Shown piece by piece: positions 23,764 through 36,528 of a DNA stretch of 64,000 nt. Source of the DNA: Paramecium octaurelia (taxonomy: Eukaryota; Ciliophora; Oligohymenophorea; Peniculida; Parameciidae). Location of the stretch: NCBI GenBank assembly GCA_905182995.1, contig CAJJDP010000087.1:56829-120828 (forward strand). Direction: 5' to 3'. A program made the position numbers and the translations under genes. Positions within the stretch are counted from its first letter, which is position 1. The number at the start of each line of letters is the position of its first letter. The notes beneath the pieces were generated by a model. That model saw only the letters and a list, made by a program, of their open reading frames with translations. It had not been told where the DNA came from and ran no database searches.

Positions 23764-25132
23764 AGTTTCATTAAAGAATCTTATTTTTAAGATGGTTAAA
23801 TGATATTTTCTATAGTAGCATCACCAGTTTATCTATGAGAATCAAAACCGGTATTTTAATTAGTAGCTTAATTTTAATTCCTTAAAGGCTTAAAACCAAG
23901 GTTCACAGGTTTTTTAAAAGATTTTGGCAACATTTTTGTAGAGTTAATTAGTGATTAAACTTATTAGGGCTGATATTTATTTAGATTGTCTATCTATTTG
24001 TTTATGATGTGGATGTATGTCTATTTAATACAGATGAATACAAATTGCCCAAAGCATTACGCTCTTTATCTTGATGTGATTTTTATAAATTGCAAACCTT
24101 TGTGATAATTGATTGATTATATATATTTTACTCGCTAAATTTTGGATTCTATAATCCATAAGGACAAGGCATAATGCTAATTTAATTACTATTTTCATTT
24201 CTACTATTAGTTCTTGATGAAGATTGACTTTTTACTTCGTAATTATAGAATTTGCATCGAAACTTCAAAATTAATTTACAAGCATTATCTTCTCTAAAAG
24301 CTGGATGATTATGGATTTCATTCCAAGCTATAGGATTTTCTGGATCCAAGAGTGGAGATATTAAATCTTGGACTGATTGCTTTTTATTGTTAATCAAAAA
24401 CCCAATATCCAATCTTCCTCCTTTCAACCATGCAGTTATATACTTTTAAACTTCATTCAGAATTTATGTCCCTTAAGTCCTAACTAAATATATAATTCCT
24501 AGAGACCATTAATAAGAAGACCTACAAGGCTTACCCTTAAGGATTAAAGGATTCCAATAGACACAGTATTTTTGGGTCGGCTTTCTCAACCCAAAATGTA
24601 GAATAATAATAGAATCACCATTTTTAAGTATATTCTCTAAATTGCAATCACGTGGAGAACAATTTGAATAAAGGTCATATCCAAAATATATTAGCTATAA
24701 TTTGGAAAGATAGCCATTAGTTAAAAACCATTTAGAAATATTCTCGATTACAACATCTGTATATGCATTAGTTCTAACTATCTTTAAGATTGATGGAAGT
24801 AAAATAAATTAAGGATTGTGCATCATAATATCCTTCTATGGTTAAATTCAATGTTACTAATAAAAAATGCTAATTCTTCATCTAAGTACATAGTATTGTT
24901 CCATCTTGCTATTATAACTTATTTATCAGTTTATTTGAGATGTTAATCTCTTTAAATAATAATATTGTAAAGTATCATTTTAATCGAAATTAGCTTGTAA
25001 TTCACAGATGTATTTTCTAGTAGTTAAAATTTGTCAATATAAGAAATTGAATAAAGGAAACAAATTCCGAAATGAATTTTCAACAACAATTGAATATCTA
25101 GTATTATCCTAAGAAATAACTGGGTCATTCAG
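23760..25132 (-). pseudogene. Degenerate Ser/Thr protein-kinase-like gene
   Basis: A kinase C-lobe is readable with TAA/TAG = Gln and one 22-nt intron (24836-24857). The catalytic loop is PRDCNLENIL where active kinases have HRDxKxxN; the metal-binding DFG is HFG; subdomain IX reads QWSLGIIYL; the lobe ends ENPIAWNEIHNHPAF, typical of ULK-like kinases. HRD and DFG changes predict loss of catalysis. The N-lobe (24970-25132) is broken by TGA codons and no Gly loop is seen. A one-base frame change near 23948 precedes the last 60 codons, which end at 23760-23762. So it is a pseudokinase already decaying, divergent from the GTPase gene 215 bp away. Confidence 0.65.
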
Positions 25133-25347
25133 TCCTTTTTAAAGTTAATGAATTTATACTTATATTTGCTACTAAATACGCAATATTTTATATAAATTAT
25201 TATTCAATTTATTTGTAATAATTGTAATTATTTTCTAAATGACGTCTTTTATTGTATTCTAATCAAATGATAGAATTCGATATAACTATTGCTAAAATTG
25301 ATATTTAAAGAAAGTGATCTCCAAATTTTTTCATTAATTATAATAAT
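25133..25347. promoter_or_regulatory. Divergent spacer between kinase-like and GTPase genes
   Basis: About 215 bp, very AT-rich, repeated unchanged in the other contig copies. Presumed shared promoter region of the divergent pair; no specific motif identified. Confidence 0.35.
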
Positions 25348-26939
25348 ATGGATTAATATCAACCAAATGAAGAGAAGTAAACAAGCATTACAAAGCAAAT
25401 CAATACTATTCATAGCAATATAAATAAAATTCAAAATTCAATAATTGATAATATTCCTTAAATTCCACAAAAAAGCAAAGTTATTATATTTTTAGGGTAC
25501 TTTGAAAATAAATTTGATTCTTTCTATAGTCATTTTGAGAAAAAAGAAGTCCTTTTATGTGGAGACTATTTTAAGTTGGTCAAAATAGAAAAAAAAGGGA
25601 AAATAAGTTATTTATTATATTTCCCTTCAATATTATCGTATGAAGATCAAAATGATGAAAAAATTGCCTAAAATTTATGCATTTCAAAAATTTATGCTGA
25701 ATTAGTATTAAAAAAAATGGAAACTTGTTATTTCTATTTAATTTTAGATATTTCATAATTAACAGGAGATGATGATAGGGGAAAATTAGATAATATTGTT
25801 AAAGATTCGATTTTTTACTTCGGATCTTTCTATTTTAAAGAAAAATAATTTTTCTTTTTAAGATATCAACAAGATGATAAATGGGATTATCACTAATTTT
25901 CAAAATAGTTTGCATTATTTTCTTATTTTTAAAAGGATAAATAATTGTAAATTTAAACTTATCGTGATAATGAAATTTTGAAGACAATATTTAAATCTAG
26001 TAATTACACAAAGGCAAAGAAAGTTAAATCCGATGATTAGATTAACTATGGATAAATGATGACATATTTATAAATACAATAAAGGTTTTTAAAGGAATAG
26101 ATTAATGAAGATCTTAAATAATTTTAAATAATCCTCCTTCACTTATAATAAATGCCAATCATCAAAAATAATTTTGCAGTTGTGGAGGAGGTTGAAAATT
26201 ATTTAAAAGAATTATAAGCAGGTTTTATGGAGGAAAAGAATTCTCTAAAAGATGATGCTTCACAAATTGTCTAGGTTTACAATTTTATTAATAAAGTGAA
26301 TTAAGGGCAAAATGCTTAAGATATAAATAAGAGATAACAAAATTAATTAAGTCCTTAAATGGTACAATTTAAGGAAGAAGTTAAAATTTAAGAATTAAAA
26401 ATTTAACCCTTACTTAGTGATGAGGTGATTTATAAACTTTATGAAATAATTAAATTTTTCTAAAAATATCATAATAACATATTCAAAAATGAGAAAATAT
26501 TTGAAGTATAAAAACTAACATTAAATCTTAAATAATGGTCTTCCAATTGTAATGATACTTTAGAAAATACGTTATATGAGCTAAAATATATCACTTCAAG
26601 AATATAAGATGGACCATAAAATAAAATTGAAAACGCAATCTATTTTATTGGTATAACAAAAGTAGGAAAATCAACCATTATTAATTCACTTCTTAATCCA
26701 GATAACATTATTTAAGAAGACTTTGTAGGATAAAAATGTTATGGAAATAAAAAGGAAACAAAATTTGCAATTGGTAAAGGTGGAGTTAGTGAAACTCAAA
26801 ATATCTATGGAGTATACATTGGAAAAAGGGAAGAAGTTAATTAAATCTTTGATTAAAATGAAAAACATGTTTTTAGTATTGAAGAAATATTAGACAAGGA
26901 ATAAATTCAAAAATGTAAAATACCTTAAAAATATTTCCT
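25348..26939 (+). CDS. GTPase copy C, 3'-truncated by contig end
   Basis: ATG 25348. Same as residues 1-530 of the complete copy at 28467, through the G1 motif GITKVGKSTIINSL, and cut at 26939 just before the G3 motif. The cut coincides with the ends of the copies at 35403 and 39704. Confidence 0.75.
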
Positions 26940-26940
26940 N
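26940..26940. other. Single-n contig joint
   Basis: After it, 26941-30058 repeats 23822-26939 at offset 3119. Confidence 0.85.
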
Positions 26941-28251
26941 CACCAGTTTATCTATGAGAATCAAAACCGGTATTTTAATTAGTAGCTTAATTTTAATTCC
27001 TTAAAGGCTTAAAACCAAGGTTCACAGGTTTTTTAAAAGATTTTGGCAACATTTTTGTAGAGTTAATTAGTGATTAAACTTATTAGGGCTGATATTTATT
27101 TAGATTGTCTATCTATTTGTTTATGATGTGGATGTATGTCTATTTAATACAGATGAATACAAATTGCCCAAAGCATTACGCTCTTTATCTTGATGTGATT
27201 TTTATAAATTGCAAACCTTTGTGATAATTGATTGATTATATATATTTTACTCGCTAAATTTTGGATTCTATAATCCATAAGGACAAGGCATAATGCTAAT
27301 TTAATTACTATTTTCATTTCTACTATTAGTTCTTGATGAAGATTGACTTTTTACTTCGTAATTATAGAATTTGCATCGAAACTTCAAAATTAATTTACAA
27401 GCATTATCTTCTCTAAAAGCTGGATGATTATGGATTTCATTCCAAGCTATAGGATTTTCTGGATCCAAGAGTGGAGATATTAAATCTTGGACTGATTGCT
27501 TTTTATTGTTAATCAAAAACCCAATATCCAATCTTCCTCCTTTCAACCATGCAGTTATATACTTTTAAACTTCATTCAGAATTTATGTCCCTTAAGTCCT
27601 AACTAAATATATAATTCCTAGAGACCATTAATAAGAAGACCTACAAGGCTTACCCTTAAGGATTAAAGGATTCCAATAGACACAGTATTTTTGGGTCGGC
27701 TTTCTCAACCCAAAATGTAGAATAATAATAGAATCACCATTTTTAAGTATATTCTCTAAATTGCAATCACGTGGAGAACAATTTGAATAAAGGTCATATC
27801 CAAAATATATTAGCTATAATTTGGAAAGATAGCCATTAGTTAAAAACCATTTAGAAATATTCTCGATTACAACATCTGTATATGCATTAGTTCTAACTAT
27901 CTTTAAGATTGATGGAAGTAAAATAAATTAAGGATTGTGCATCATAATATCCTTCTATGGTTAAATTCAATGTTACTAATAAAAAATGCTAATTCTTCAT
28001 CTAAGTACATAGTATTGTTCCATCTTGCTATTATAACTTATTTATCAGTTTATTTGAGATGTTAATCTCTTTAAATAATAATATTGTAAAGTATCATTTT
28101 AATCGAAATTAGCTTGTAATTCACAGATGTATTTTCTAGTAGTTAAAATTTGTCAATATAAGAAATTGAATAAAGGAAACAAATTCCGAAATGAATTTTC
28201 AACAACAATTGAATATCTAGTATTATCCTAAGAAATAACTGGGTCATTCAG
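26941..28251 (-). pseudogene. Kinase-like pseudogene, copy D (3' end cut)
   Basis: Repeat of 23822-25132; same PRD and HFG substitutions. Its last codons are cut by the contig start. Confidence 0.6.
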
Positions 28252-30058
28252 TCCTTTTTAAAGTTAATGAATTTATACTTATATTTGCTACTAAATACGC
28301 AATATTTTATATAAATTATTATTCAATTTATTTGTAATAATTGTAATTATTTTCTAAATGACGTCTTTTATTGTATTCTAATCAAATGATAGAATTCGAT
28401 ATAACTATTGCTAAAATTGATATTTAAAGAAAGTGATCTCCAAATTTTTTCATTAATTATAATAATATGGATTAATATCAACCAAATGAAGAGAAGTAAA
28501 CAAGCATTACAAAGCAAATCAATACTATTCATAGCAATATAAATAAAATTCAAAATTCAATAATTGATAATATTCCTTAAATTCCACAAAAAAGCAAAGT
28601 TATTATATTTTTAGGGTACTTTGAAAATAAATTTGATTCTTTCTATAGTCATTTTGAGAAAAAAGAAGTCCTTTTATGTGGAGACTATTTTAAGTTGGTC
28701 AAAATAGAAAAAAAAGGGAAAATAAGTTATTTATTATATTTCCCTTCAATATTATCGTATGAAGATCAAAATGATGAAAAAATTGCCTAAAATTTATGCA
28801 TTTCAAAAATTTATGCTGAATTAGTATTAAAAAAAATGGAAACTTGTTATTTCTATTTAATTTTAGATATTTCATAATTAACAGGAGATGATGATAGGGG
28901 AAAATTAGATAATATTGTTAAAGATTCGATTTTTTACTTCGGATCTTTCTATTTTAAAGAAAAATAATTTTTCTTTTTAAGATATCAACAAGATGATAAA
29001 TGGGATTATCACTAATTTTCAAAATAGTTTGCATTATTTTCTTATTTTTAAAAGGATAAATAATTGTAAATTTAAACTTATCGTGATAATGAAATTTTGA
29101 AGACAATATTTAAATCTAGTAATTACACAAAGGCAAAGAAAGTTAAATCCGATGATTAGATTAACTATGGATAAATGATGACATATTTATAAATACAATA
29201 AAGGTTTTTAAAGGAATAGATTAATGAAGATCTTAAATAATTTTAAATAATCCTCCTTCACTTATAATAAATGCCAATCATCAAAAATAATTTTGCAGTT
29301 GTGGAGGAGGTTGAAAATTATTTAAAAGAATTATAAGCAGGTTTTATGGAGGAAAAGAATTCTCTAAAAGATGATGCTTCACAAATTGTCTAGGTTTACA
29401 ATTTTATTAATAAAGTGAATTAAGGGCAAAATGCTTAAGATATAAATAAGAGATAACAAAATTAATTAAGTCCTTAAATGGTACAATTTAAGGAAGAAGT
29501 TAAAATTTAAGAATTAAAAATTTAACCCTTACTTAGTGATGAGGTGATTTATAAACTTTATGAAATAATTAAATTTTTCTAAAAATATCATAATAACATA
29601 TTCAAAAATGAGAAAATATTTGAAGTATAAAAACTAACATTAAATCTTAAATAATGGTCTTCCAATTGTAATGATACTTTAGAAAATACGTTATATGAGC
29701 TAAAATATATCACTTCAAGAATATAAGATGGACCATAAAATAAAATTGAAAACGCAATCTATTTTATTGGTATAACAAAAGTAGGAAAATCAACCATTAT
29801 TAATTCACTTCTTAATCCAGATAACATTATTTAAGAAGACTTTGTAGGATAAAAATGTTATGGAAATAAAAAGGAAACAAAATTTGCAATTGGTAAAGGT
29901 GGAGTTAGTGAAACTCAAAATATCTATGGAGTATACATTGGAAAAAGGGAAGAAGTTAATTAAATCTTTGATTAAAATGAAAAACATGTTTTTAGTATTG
30001 AAGAAATATTAGACAAGGAATAAATTCAAAAATGTAAAATACCTTAAAAATATTTCCT
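26941..30058. repeat. 3.1-kb duplication of 23822-26939
   Basis: Constant offset of 3119 bases; contains the kinase-like tail and the first 530 codons of the GTPase. This contig then runs on through the rest of the GTPase and gene K. Confidence 0.9.
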
Positions 30059-31082
30059 ATTTGATTGCCCAGGATTTGATGATAATTGTAATGAATTAAT
30101 GAGAATAGCCCACAGAATTAGCTTATATAATTATTTCAAAAAAACAAAAAATATAATTGTATTTTTTGTAATTGATATTACTCAATAATCAATTGAAAAT
30201 ATTAAGAATACTTTTGATCCAATAACTTAACTTTTAAAAGACAAAAATGACATAGTATCACATTATGACAAGTGGACAAATATAATTCTAACAAAAGCAA
30301 AGAAAGGATAAAGATAATATTATCTTGACAATTGGAAGGTGATGTATAAAGGTTTTTTGGATGAAAATTATAGTTTTTATAAAAATTTATTTGAAAAAAG
30401 AAGTATAGAATTTGTAAAACCAAAAATAAAAGAAATTTAAATTATTGTTGGTAATTTAACTGATAAAATTATCGAGATGTCATCATAGTAACTTCAATCA
30501 AATCAAGCCTTTACACCAGAATTTCAGGGTGTTCTTGATCCTAAAATGTATTCACTCTATGAGCATTGCATACCTAAAGTTAAATAGAAGTTAGAAAGTA
30601 TTCTAAAATTCTTCTTAGAGGATTTAGATGAGTATATATTGGAAAGTAATGATAGAATAGAAATGAAGAAAGAAAAAATAGAAAAACTTTAAAGCATTTT
30701 GTTAGATAAAAATACAAAGCAAATGGTTAGCGTAATAACATATAATAACTGTAAAGATATTCTTTACGACCTATCAAACTGGATTAATGGTAATCCGTAT
30801 TTACAAAAGAATGATATTTTCATACAATAATACATAGAAGATATGAAATCTATTTTAAAAATATCATAATATTGCTAAAAAATAAAGTAAATAGCACCGT
30901 TTGAGATTAAAATTGATAATCTTGTTAATAGGATTAAAACCATCATTATTAAAATTGAAGAAGTCAGAAAATGGAGATACTTCGTCAGTGAATCCAACAA
31001 AAATATTTCTTTGAGGAAGATATATTTAGCTGAATTGGATAATTAGAATAATTACAATTTGAAATTATAATAACTATATTGA
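28467..31082 (+). CDS. Large P-loop GTPase, complete copy D without membrane hairpin
   Basis: One open frame of 872 codons (871 aa) from ATG 28467 to TGA 31080-31082, no intron. G1 GITKVGKSTIINSL at about residue 435, G3 DCPGFDD at about 533, hydrophobic strand NIIVFFVIDI, and TKAKKG in the G4 position at about 608. The N-terminal 400 residues and the helical region after the G domain match GTPases A and G. Near the end (about 30960-31020) it lacks, in frame, about 70 residues holding the two hydrophobic segments of A and G, and resumes in the charged tail (NISLRKIYLAEL against NQHLRKKYQDQL in G). This copy is thus predicted soluble. Divergent from the kinase-like pseudogene; gene K follows 253 bp downstream. 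Confidence 0.8.
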
Positions 31083-31335
31083 TTCACGAAGGAAAAACGG
31101 ATAGAATGAGATTATAAATTGTATTGAATTATTCCATATCTAACTGATATGTTATTATTAATAAGATGAGTTGTTGTATTAATTATGGAAATTACACATT
31201 TAATACCAATGTTAGTGTATTCGGTTGTTTCTGCAATGCTTAAGCTAATATTTTATCAATTTCAGTAAATCATACTATATTGTTTTTATAATTACAATTA
31301 ATTTTAGGATAAACTATTTTAAAATAACTAATATT

Positions 31336-32410
31336 ATGACATTTTAGTTGAAGCTCCCATTAATTAAGAAACGAACAGAATTAGAATAAACAATTACAGA
31401 TATTAAATAAGCATCAAATACAAGTCAAGATACTGTAAGCATTTAAGAAGCAATAAGAAATTAAAATCATAGGAAAAGCATCAGCCTTTATGGTATATTA
31501 ATAAATAAAAATAAGAAATTTAAAATTAAGGATCAAGTCGCACAACCGATAGGACTAAGACAATTGAAAATTCATTAGTTGGGGAAGCTTCAATGAAACC
31601 GGAGAAACTAAATTACGTCATGAAGGAATAATAGAAATTTTAGCCTTAGATTGATATGAGAAAAGGTTTTGCAGGGAGATATGATAAAAAGGGTGAATGG
31701 GAGCATTATTTACCGCCATTACCAAGTGTTCAAGAGAGAGAGAATAAACAATTAAAACAACTAGTCAAATTCACTAAAAAATTTGTTGATAAAGTACCTA
31801 AGCTTAAATTGAGGCAAAGATTAAAATCTTGTTTTATAGCAATCAAAGCTTTAGTTAGATGGGCAAAATTAGTGAAGTATTTCATCCTCATATTTTCAAG
31901 ATCTCTAATTTAGAAAAAGAGATTGAATACTTTTTTTTACAGTAATTGCTTGAAGGAAGTAATTTATAACGATTAAATCAAAGCAATCAAATTTAAACAA
32001 TGGACTTAAATGGCTTTTTCAAAAGTATTTAATTAGATTAAAAAGGAGAGATTAGAATAATATTACAATTTGAATATTATAGTAATAATATAATATATTA
32101 ATTAGGATGGCCCTTGCAAATAGTTAAGCCCACAAGAGAATGATATTTGTGTACTTAAATTACGCTATTTAATTTAATTGATGTTAGAAGGCTTTTTGGT
32201 AATGACAAATAAGCCAAATTTATTAAAGGAATTGGTAGGCGAAATGTACATATCCTAATTTGAAGATTAAAGGAACTGTTTTTATTTATTTACTAGTTTA
32301 AGGACTATGTATTTATAAAATAAAAGAGATGAATTACCTTCAATGCAAAGAGCTATGATATTTGTTGAATTTTTAATAATGAGGATAATAGTTCAAAATA
32401 TCTAAGTACT
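31336..32410 (+). CDS. Gene K, 3'-truncated contig-end copy
   Basis: ATG 31336; same protein as 3178-4589, here on the plus strand and cut at the contig end (32410) about 100 codons before the stop. At the one position where the other two copies differ it carries Lys (KFTKKF). It shows that K follows a GTPase in the same orientation in two different contexts. Confidence 0.75.
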
Positions 32411-32411
32411 N
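32411..32411. other. Single-n contig joint
   Basis: Joins truncated gene K to another copy of the kinase-like/GTPase segment. Confidence 0.85.
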
Positions 32412-33596
32412 TTAGTGATTAAACTTATTAGGGCTGATATTTATTTAGATTGTCTATCTATTTGTTTATGATGTGGATGTATGTCTATTTAATACAGATG
32501 AATACAAATTGCCCAAAGCATTACGCTCTTTATCTTGATGTGATTTTTATAAATTGCAAACCTTTGTGATAATTGATTGATTATATATATTTTACTCGCT
32601 AAATTTTGGATTCTATAATCCATAAGGACAAGGCATAATGCTAATTTAATTACTATTTTCATTTCTACTATTAGTTCTTGATGAAGATTGACTTTTTACT
32701 TCGTAATTATAGAATTTGCATCGAAACTTCAAAATTAATTTACAAGCATTATCTTCTCTAAAAGCTGGATGATTATGGATTTCATTCCAAGCTATAGGAT
32801 TTTCTGGATCCAAGAGTGGAGATATTAAATCTTGGACTGATTGCTTTTTATTGTTAATCAAAAACCCAATATCCAATCTTCCTCCTTTCAACCATGCAGT
32901 TATATACTTTTAAACTTCATTCAGAATTTATGTCCCTTAAGTCCTAACTAAATATATAATTCCTAGAGACCATTAATAAGAAGACCTACAAGGCTTACCC
33001 TTAAGGATTAAAGGATTCCAATAGACACAGTATTTTTGGGTCGGCTTTCTCAACCCAAAATGTAGAATAATAATAGAATCACCATTTTTAAGTATATTCT
33101 CTAAATTGCAATCACGTGGAGAACAATTTGAATAAAGGTCATATCCAAAATATATTAGCTATAATTTGGAAAGATAGCCATTAGTTAAAAACCATTTAGA
33201 AATATTCTCGATTACAACATCTGTATATGCATTAGTTCTAACTATCTTTAAGATTGATGGAAGTAAAATAAATTAAGGATTGTGCATCATAATATCCTTC
33301 TATGGTTAAATTCAATGTTACTAATAAAAAATGCTAATTCTTCATCTAAGTACATAGTATTGTTCCATCTTGCTATTATAACTTATTTATCAGTTTATTT
33401 GAGATGTTAATCTCTTTAAATAATAATATTGTAAAGTATCATTTTAATCGAAATTAGCTTGTAATTCACAGATGTATTTTCTAGTAGTTAAAATTTGTCA
33501 ATATAAGAAATTGAATAAAGGAAACAAATTCCGAAATGAATTTTCAACAACAATTGAATATCTAGTATTATCCTAAGAAATAACTGGGTCATTCAG
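32412..33596 (-). pseudogene. Kinase-like pseudogene, copy E (3' end cut)
   Basis: Repeat of 23948-25132 with the same motifs; contig starts inside its tail. Confidence 0.6.
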
Positions 33597-33811
33597 TCCT
33601 TTTTAAAGTTAATGAATTTATACTTATATTTGCTACTAAATACGCAATATTTTATATAAATTATTATTCAATTTATTTGTAATAATTGTAATTATTTTCT
33701 AAATGACGTCTTTTATTGTATTCTAATCAAATGATAGAATTCGATATAACTATTGCTAAAATTGATATTTAAAGAAAGTGATCTCCAAATTTTTTCATTA
33801 ATTATAATAAT

Positions 33812-35403
33812 ATGGATTAATATCAACCAAATGAAGAGAAGTAAACAAGCATTACAAAGCAAATCAATACTATTCATAGCAATATAAATAAAATTCAAAA
33901 TTCAATAATTGATAATATTCCTTAAATTCCACAAAAAAGCAAAGTTATTATATTTTTAGGGTACTTTGAAAATAAATTTGATTCTTTCTATAGTCATTTT
34001 GAGAAAAAAGAAGTCCTTTTATGTGGAGACTATTTTAAGTTGGTCAAAATAGAAAAAAAAGGGAAAATAAGTTATTTATTATATTTCCCTTCAATATTAT
34101 CGTATGAAGATCAAAATGATGAAAAAATTGCCTAAAATTTATGCATTTCAAAAATTTATGCTGAATTAGTATTAAAAAAAATGGAAACTTGTTATTTCTA
34201 TTTAATTTTAGATATTTCATAATTAACAGGAGATGATGATAGGGGAAAATTAGATAATATTGTTAAAGATTCGATTTTTTACTTCGGATCTTTCTATTTT
34301 AAAGAAAAATAATTTTTCTTTTTAAGATATCAACAAGATGATAAATGGGATTATCACTAATTTTCAAAATAGTTTGCATTATTTTCTTATTTTTAAAAGG
34401 ATAAATAATTGTAAATTTAAACTTATCGTGATAATGAAATTTTGAAGACAATATTTAAATCTAGTAATTACACAAAGGCAAAGAAAGTTAAATCCGATGA
34501 TTAGATTAACTATGGATAAATGATGACATATTTATAAATACAATAAAGGTTTTTAAAGGAATAGATTAATGAAGATCTTAAATAATTTTAAATAATCCTC
34601 CTTCACTTATAATAAATGCCAATCATCAAAAATAATTTTGCAGTTGTGGAGGAGGTTGAAAATTATTTAAAAGAATTATAAGCAGGTTTTATGGAGGAAA
34701 AGAATTCTCTAAAAGATGATGCTTCACAAATTGTCTAGGTTTACAATTTTATTAATAAAGTGAATTAAGGGCAAAATGCTTAAGATATAAATAAGAGATA
34801 ACAAAATTAATTAAGTCCTTAAATGGTACAATTTAAGGAAGAAGTTAAAATTTAAGAATTAAAAATTTAACCCTTACTTAGTGATGAGGTGATTTATAAA
34901 CTTTATGAAATAATTAAATTTTTCTAAAAATATCATAATAACATATTCAAAAATGAGAAAATATTTGAAGTATAAAAACTAACATTAAATCTTAAATAAT
35001 GGTCTTCCAATTGTAATGATACTTTAGAAAATACGTTATATGAGCTAAAATATATCACTTCAAGAATATAAGATGGACCATAAAATAAAATTGAAAACGC
35101 AATCTATTTTATTGGTATAACAAAAGTAGGAAAATCAACCATTATTAATTCACTTCTTAATCCAGATAACATTATTTAAGAAGACTTTGTAGGATAAAAA
35201 TGTTATGGAAATAAAAAGGAAACAAAATTTGCAATTGGTAAAGGTGGAGTTAGTGAAACTCAAAATATCTATGGAGTATACATTGGAAAAAGGGAAGAAG
35301 TTAATTAAATCTTTGATTAAAATGAAAAACATGTTTTTAGTATTGAAGAAATATTAGACAAGGAATAAATTCAAAAATGTAAAATACCTTAAAAATATTT
35401 CCT
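33812..35403 (+). CDS. GTPase copy E, 3'-truncated
   Basis: ATG 33812; identical as far as seen to 25348-26939, ending at the sequencing gap. Confidence 0.7.
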
Positions 35404-35889
35404 NNNNNNNNNNNNNNNNNNNNNNNNNNNNNNNNNNNNNNNNNNNNNNNNNNNNNNNNNNNNNNNNNNNNNNNNNNNNNNNNNNNNNNNNNNNNNNNNN
35501 NNNNNNNNNNNNNNNNNNNNNNNNNNNNNNNNNNNNNNNNNNNNNNNNNNNNNNNNNNNNNNNNNNNNNNNNNNNNNNNNNNNNNNNNNNNNNNNNNNNN
35601 NNNNNNNNNNNNNNNNNNNNNNNNNNNNNNNNNNNNNNNNNNNNNNNNNNNNNNNNNNNNNNNNNNNNNNNNNNNNNNNNNNNNNNNNNNNNNNNNNNNN
35701 NNNNNNNNNNNNNNNNNNNNNNNNNNNNNNNNNNNNNNNNNNNNNNNNNNNNNNNNNNNNNNNNNNNNNNNNNNNNNNNNNNNNNNNNNNNNNNNNNNNN
35801 NNNNNNNNNNNNNNNNNNNNNNNNNNNNNNNNNNNNNNNNNNNNNNNNNNNNNNNNNNNNNNNNNNNNNNNNNNNNNNNNNNNNNNNNN
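35404..35889. other. Assembly gap (486 n)
   Basis: Run of n between two contigs carrying the same module. Any open frame crossing it is meaningless. Confidence 1.
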
Positions 35890-36528
35890 ATAATTTTCAA
35901 ATTCAGCACTTTAAGTTATCTCTTCCCAATAGTTGATATTAAAGGAATTTACTTTTTCTTATAATAAATTTTCAACCTACTTTCTTAATTAAAGCATACG
36001 CTTAAAGACTAGGAATAGAGGAATTACCCAAACATTTTATAATGCATTAAAGAAAGTTAAACATTTTGCTACTGTTTAGCCAATCAAATTGATTGCTTCT
36101 AAAGATATATTATATTTTTATTAAAATAATGCGCAATTCATTTAAATTATTTCTTTGTGATTTTCAGCATCAAAGTTAAAATTTCCATAAAGAAATGGCT
36201 AAGATTATTGCTATTGTTAAGATTGCAATTTTGATTATTACTATTATTGTTGTTGTTGCTGTTGATTTTTTTGTTGTTGCTATTCTTATTGTTATTGTTA
36301 TTACTATTATTCTGTATAATCGTTAATCTTAATTTATTTTTGTTCTCCTTCAACCTTCTAAATTTTGCTTTATTACTACATTTCTTTGTTATTCTTAAAT
36401 GCTTAATATTGATAATTTTATTACAATTATTTAGTTTCGAAATGCAAAAATGAATGTGTTGAGCCATTTCTCTGTTTTTATTATAACCTGATTATTTCTT
36501 CTTATACTGAGGAAACCCTCAATCTCAT
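35890..36528 (-). CDS. Polyglutamine protein, 3'-truncated copy
   Basis: Repeat of 23125-23763, start ATG 36528, polyglutamine tract at 36236-36335; the C-terminal 135 codons fall in the gap. Confidence 0.65.

Larger units (their letters stand above)
32412..35403. repeat. 3.0-kb duplication of 23948-26939
   Basis: Constant offset of 8464 bases from 23948-26939; ends at the same base of the GTPase gene. Confidence 0.9.

Noticed and set aside
35337-35909. Minus-strand open frame across the n run
   Set aside because: It is only the assembly gap translated as X; nothing is encoded.
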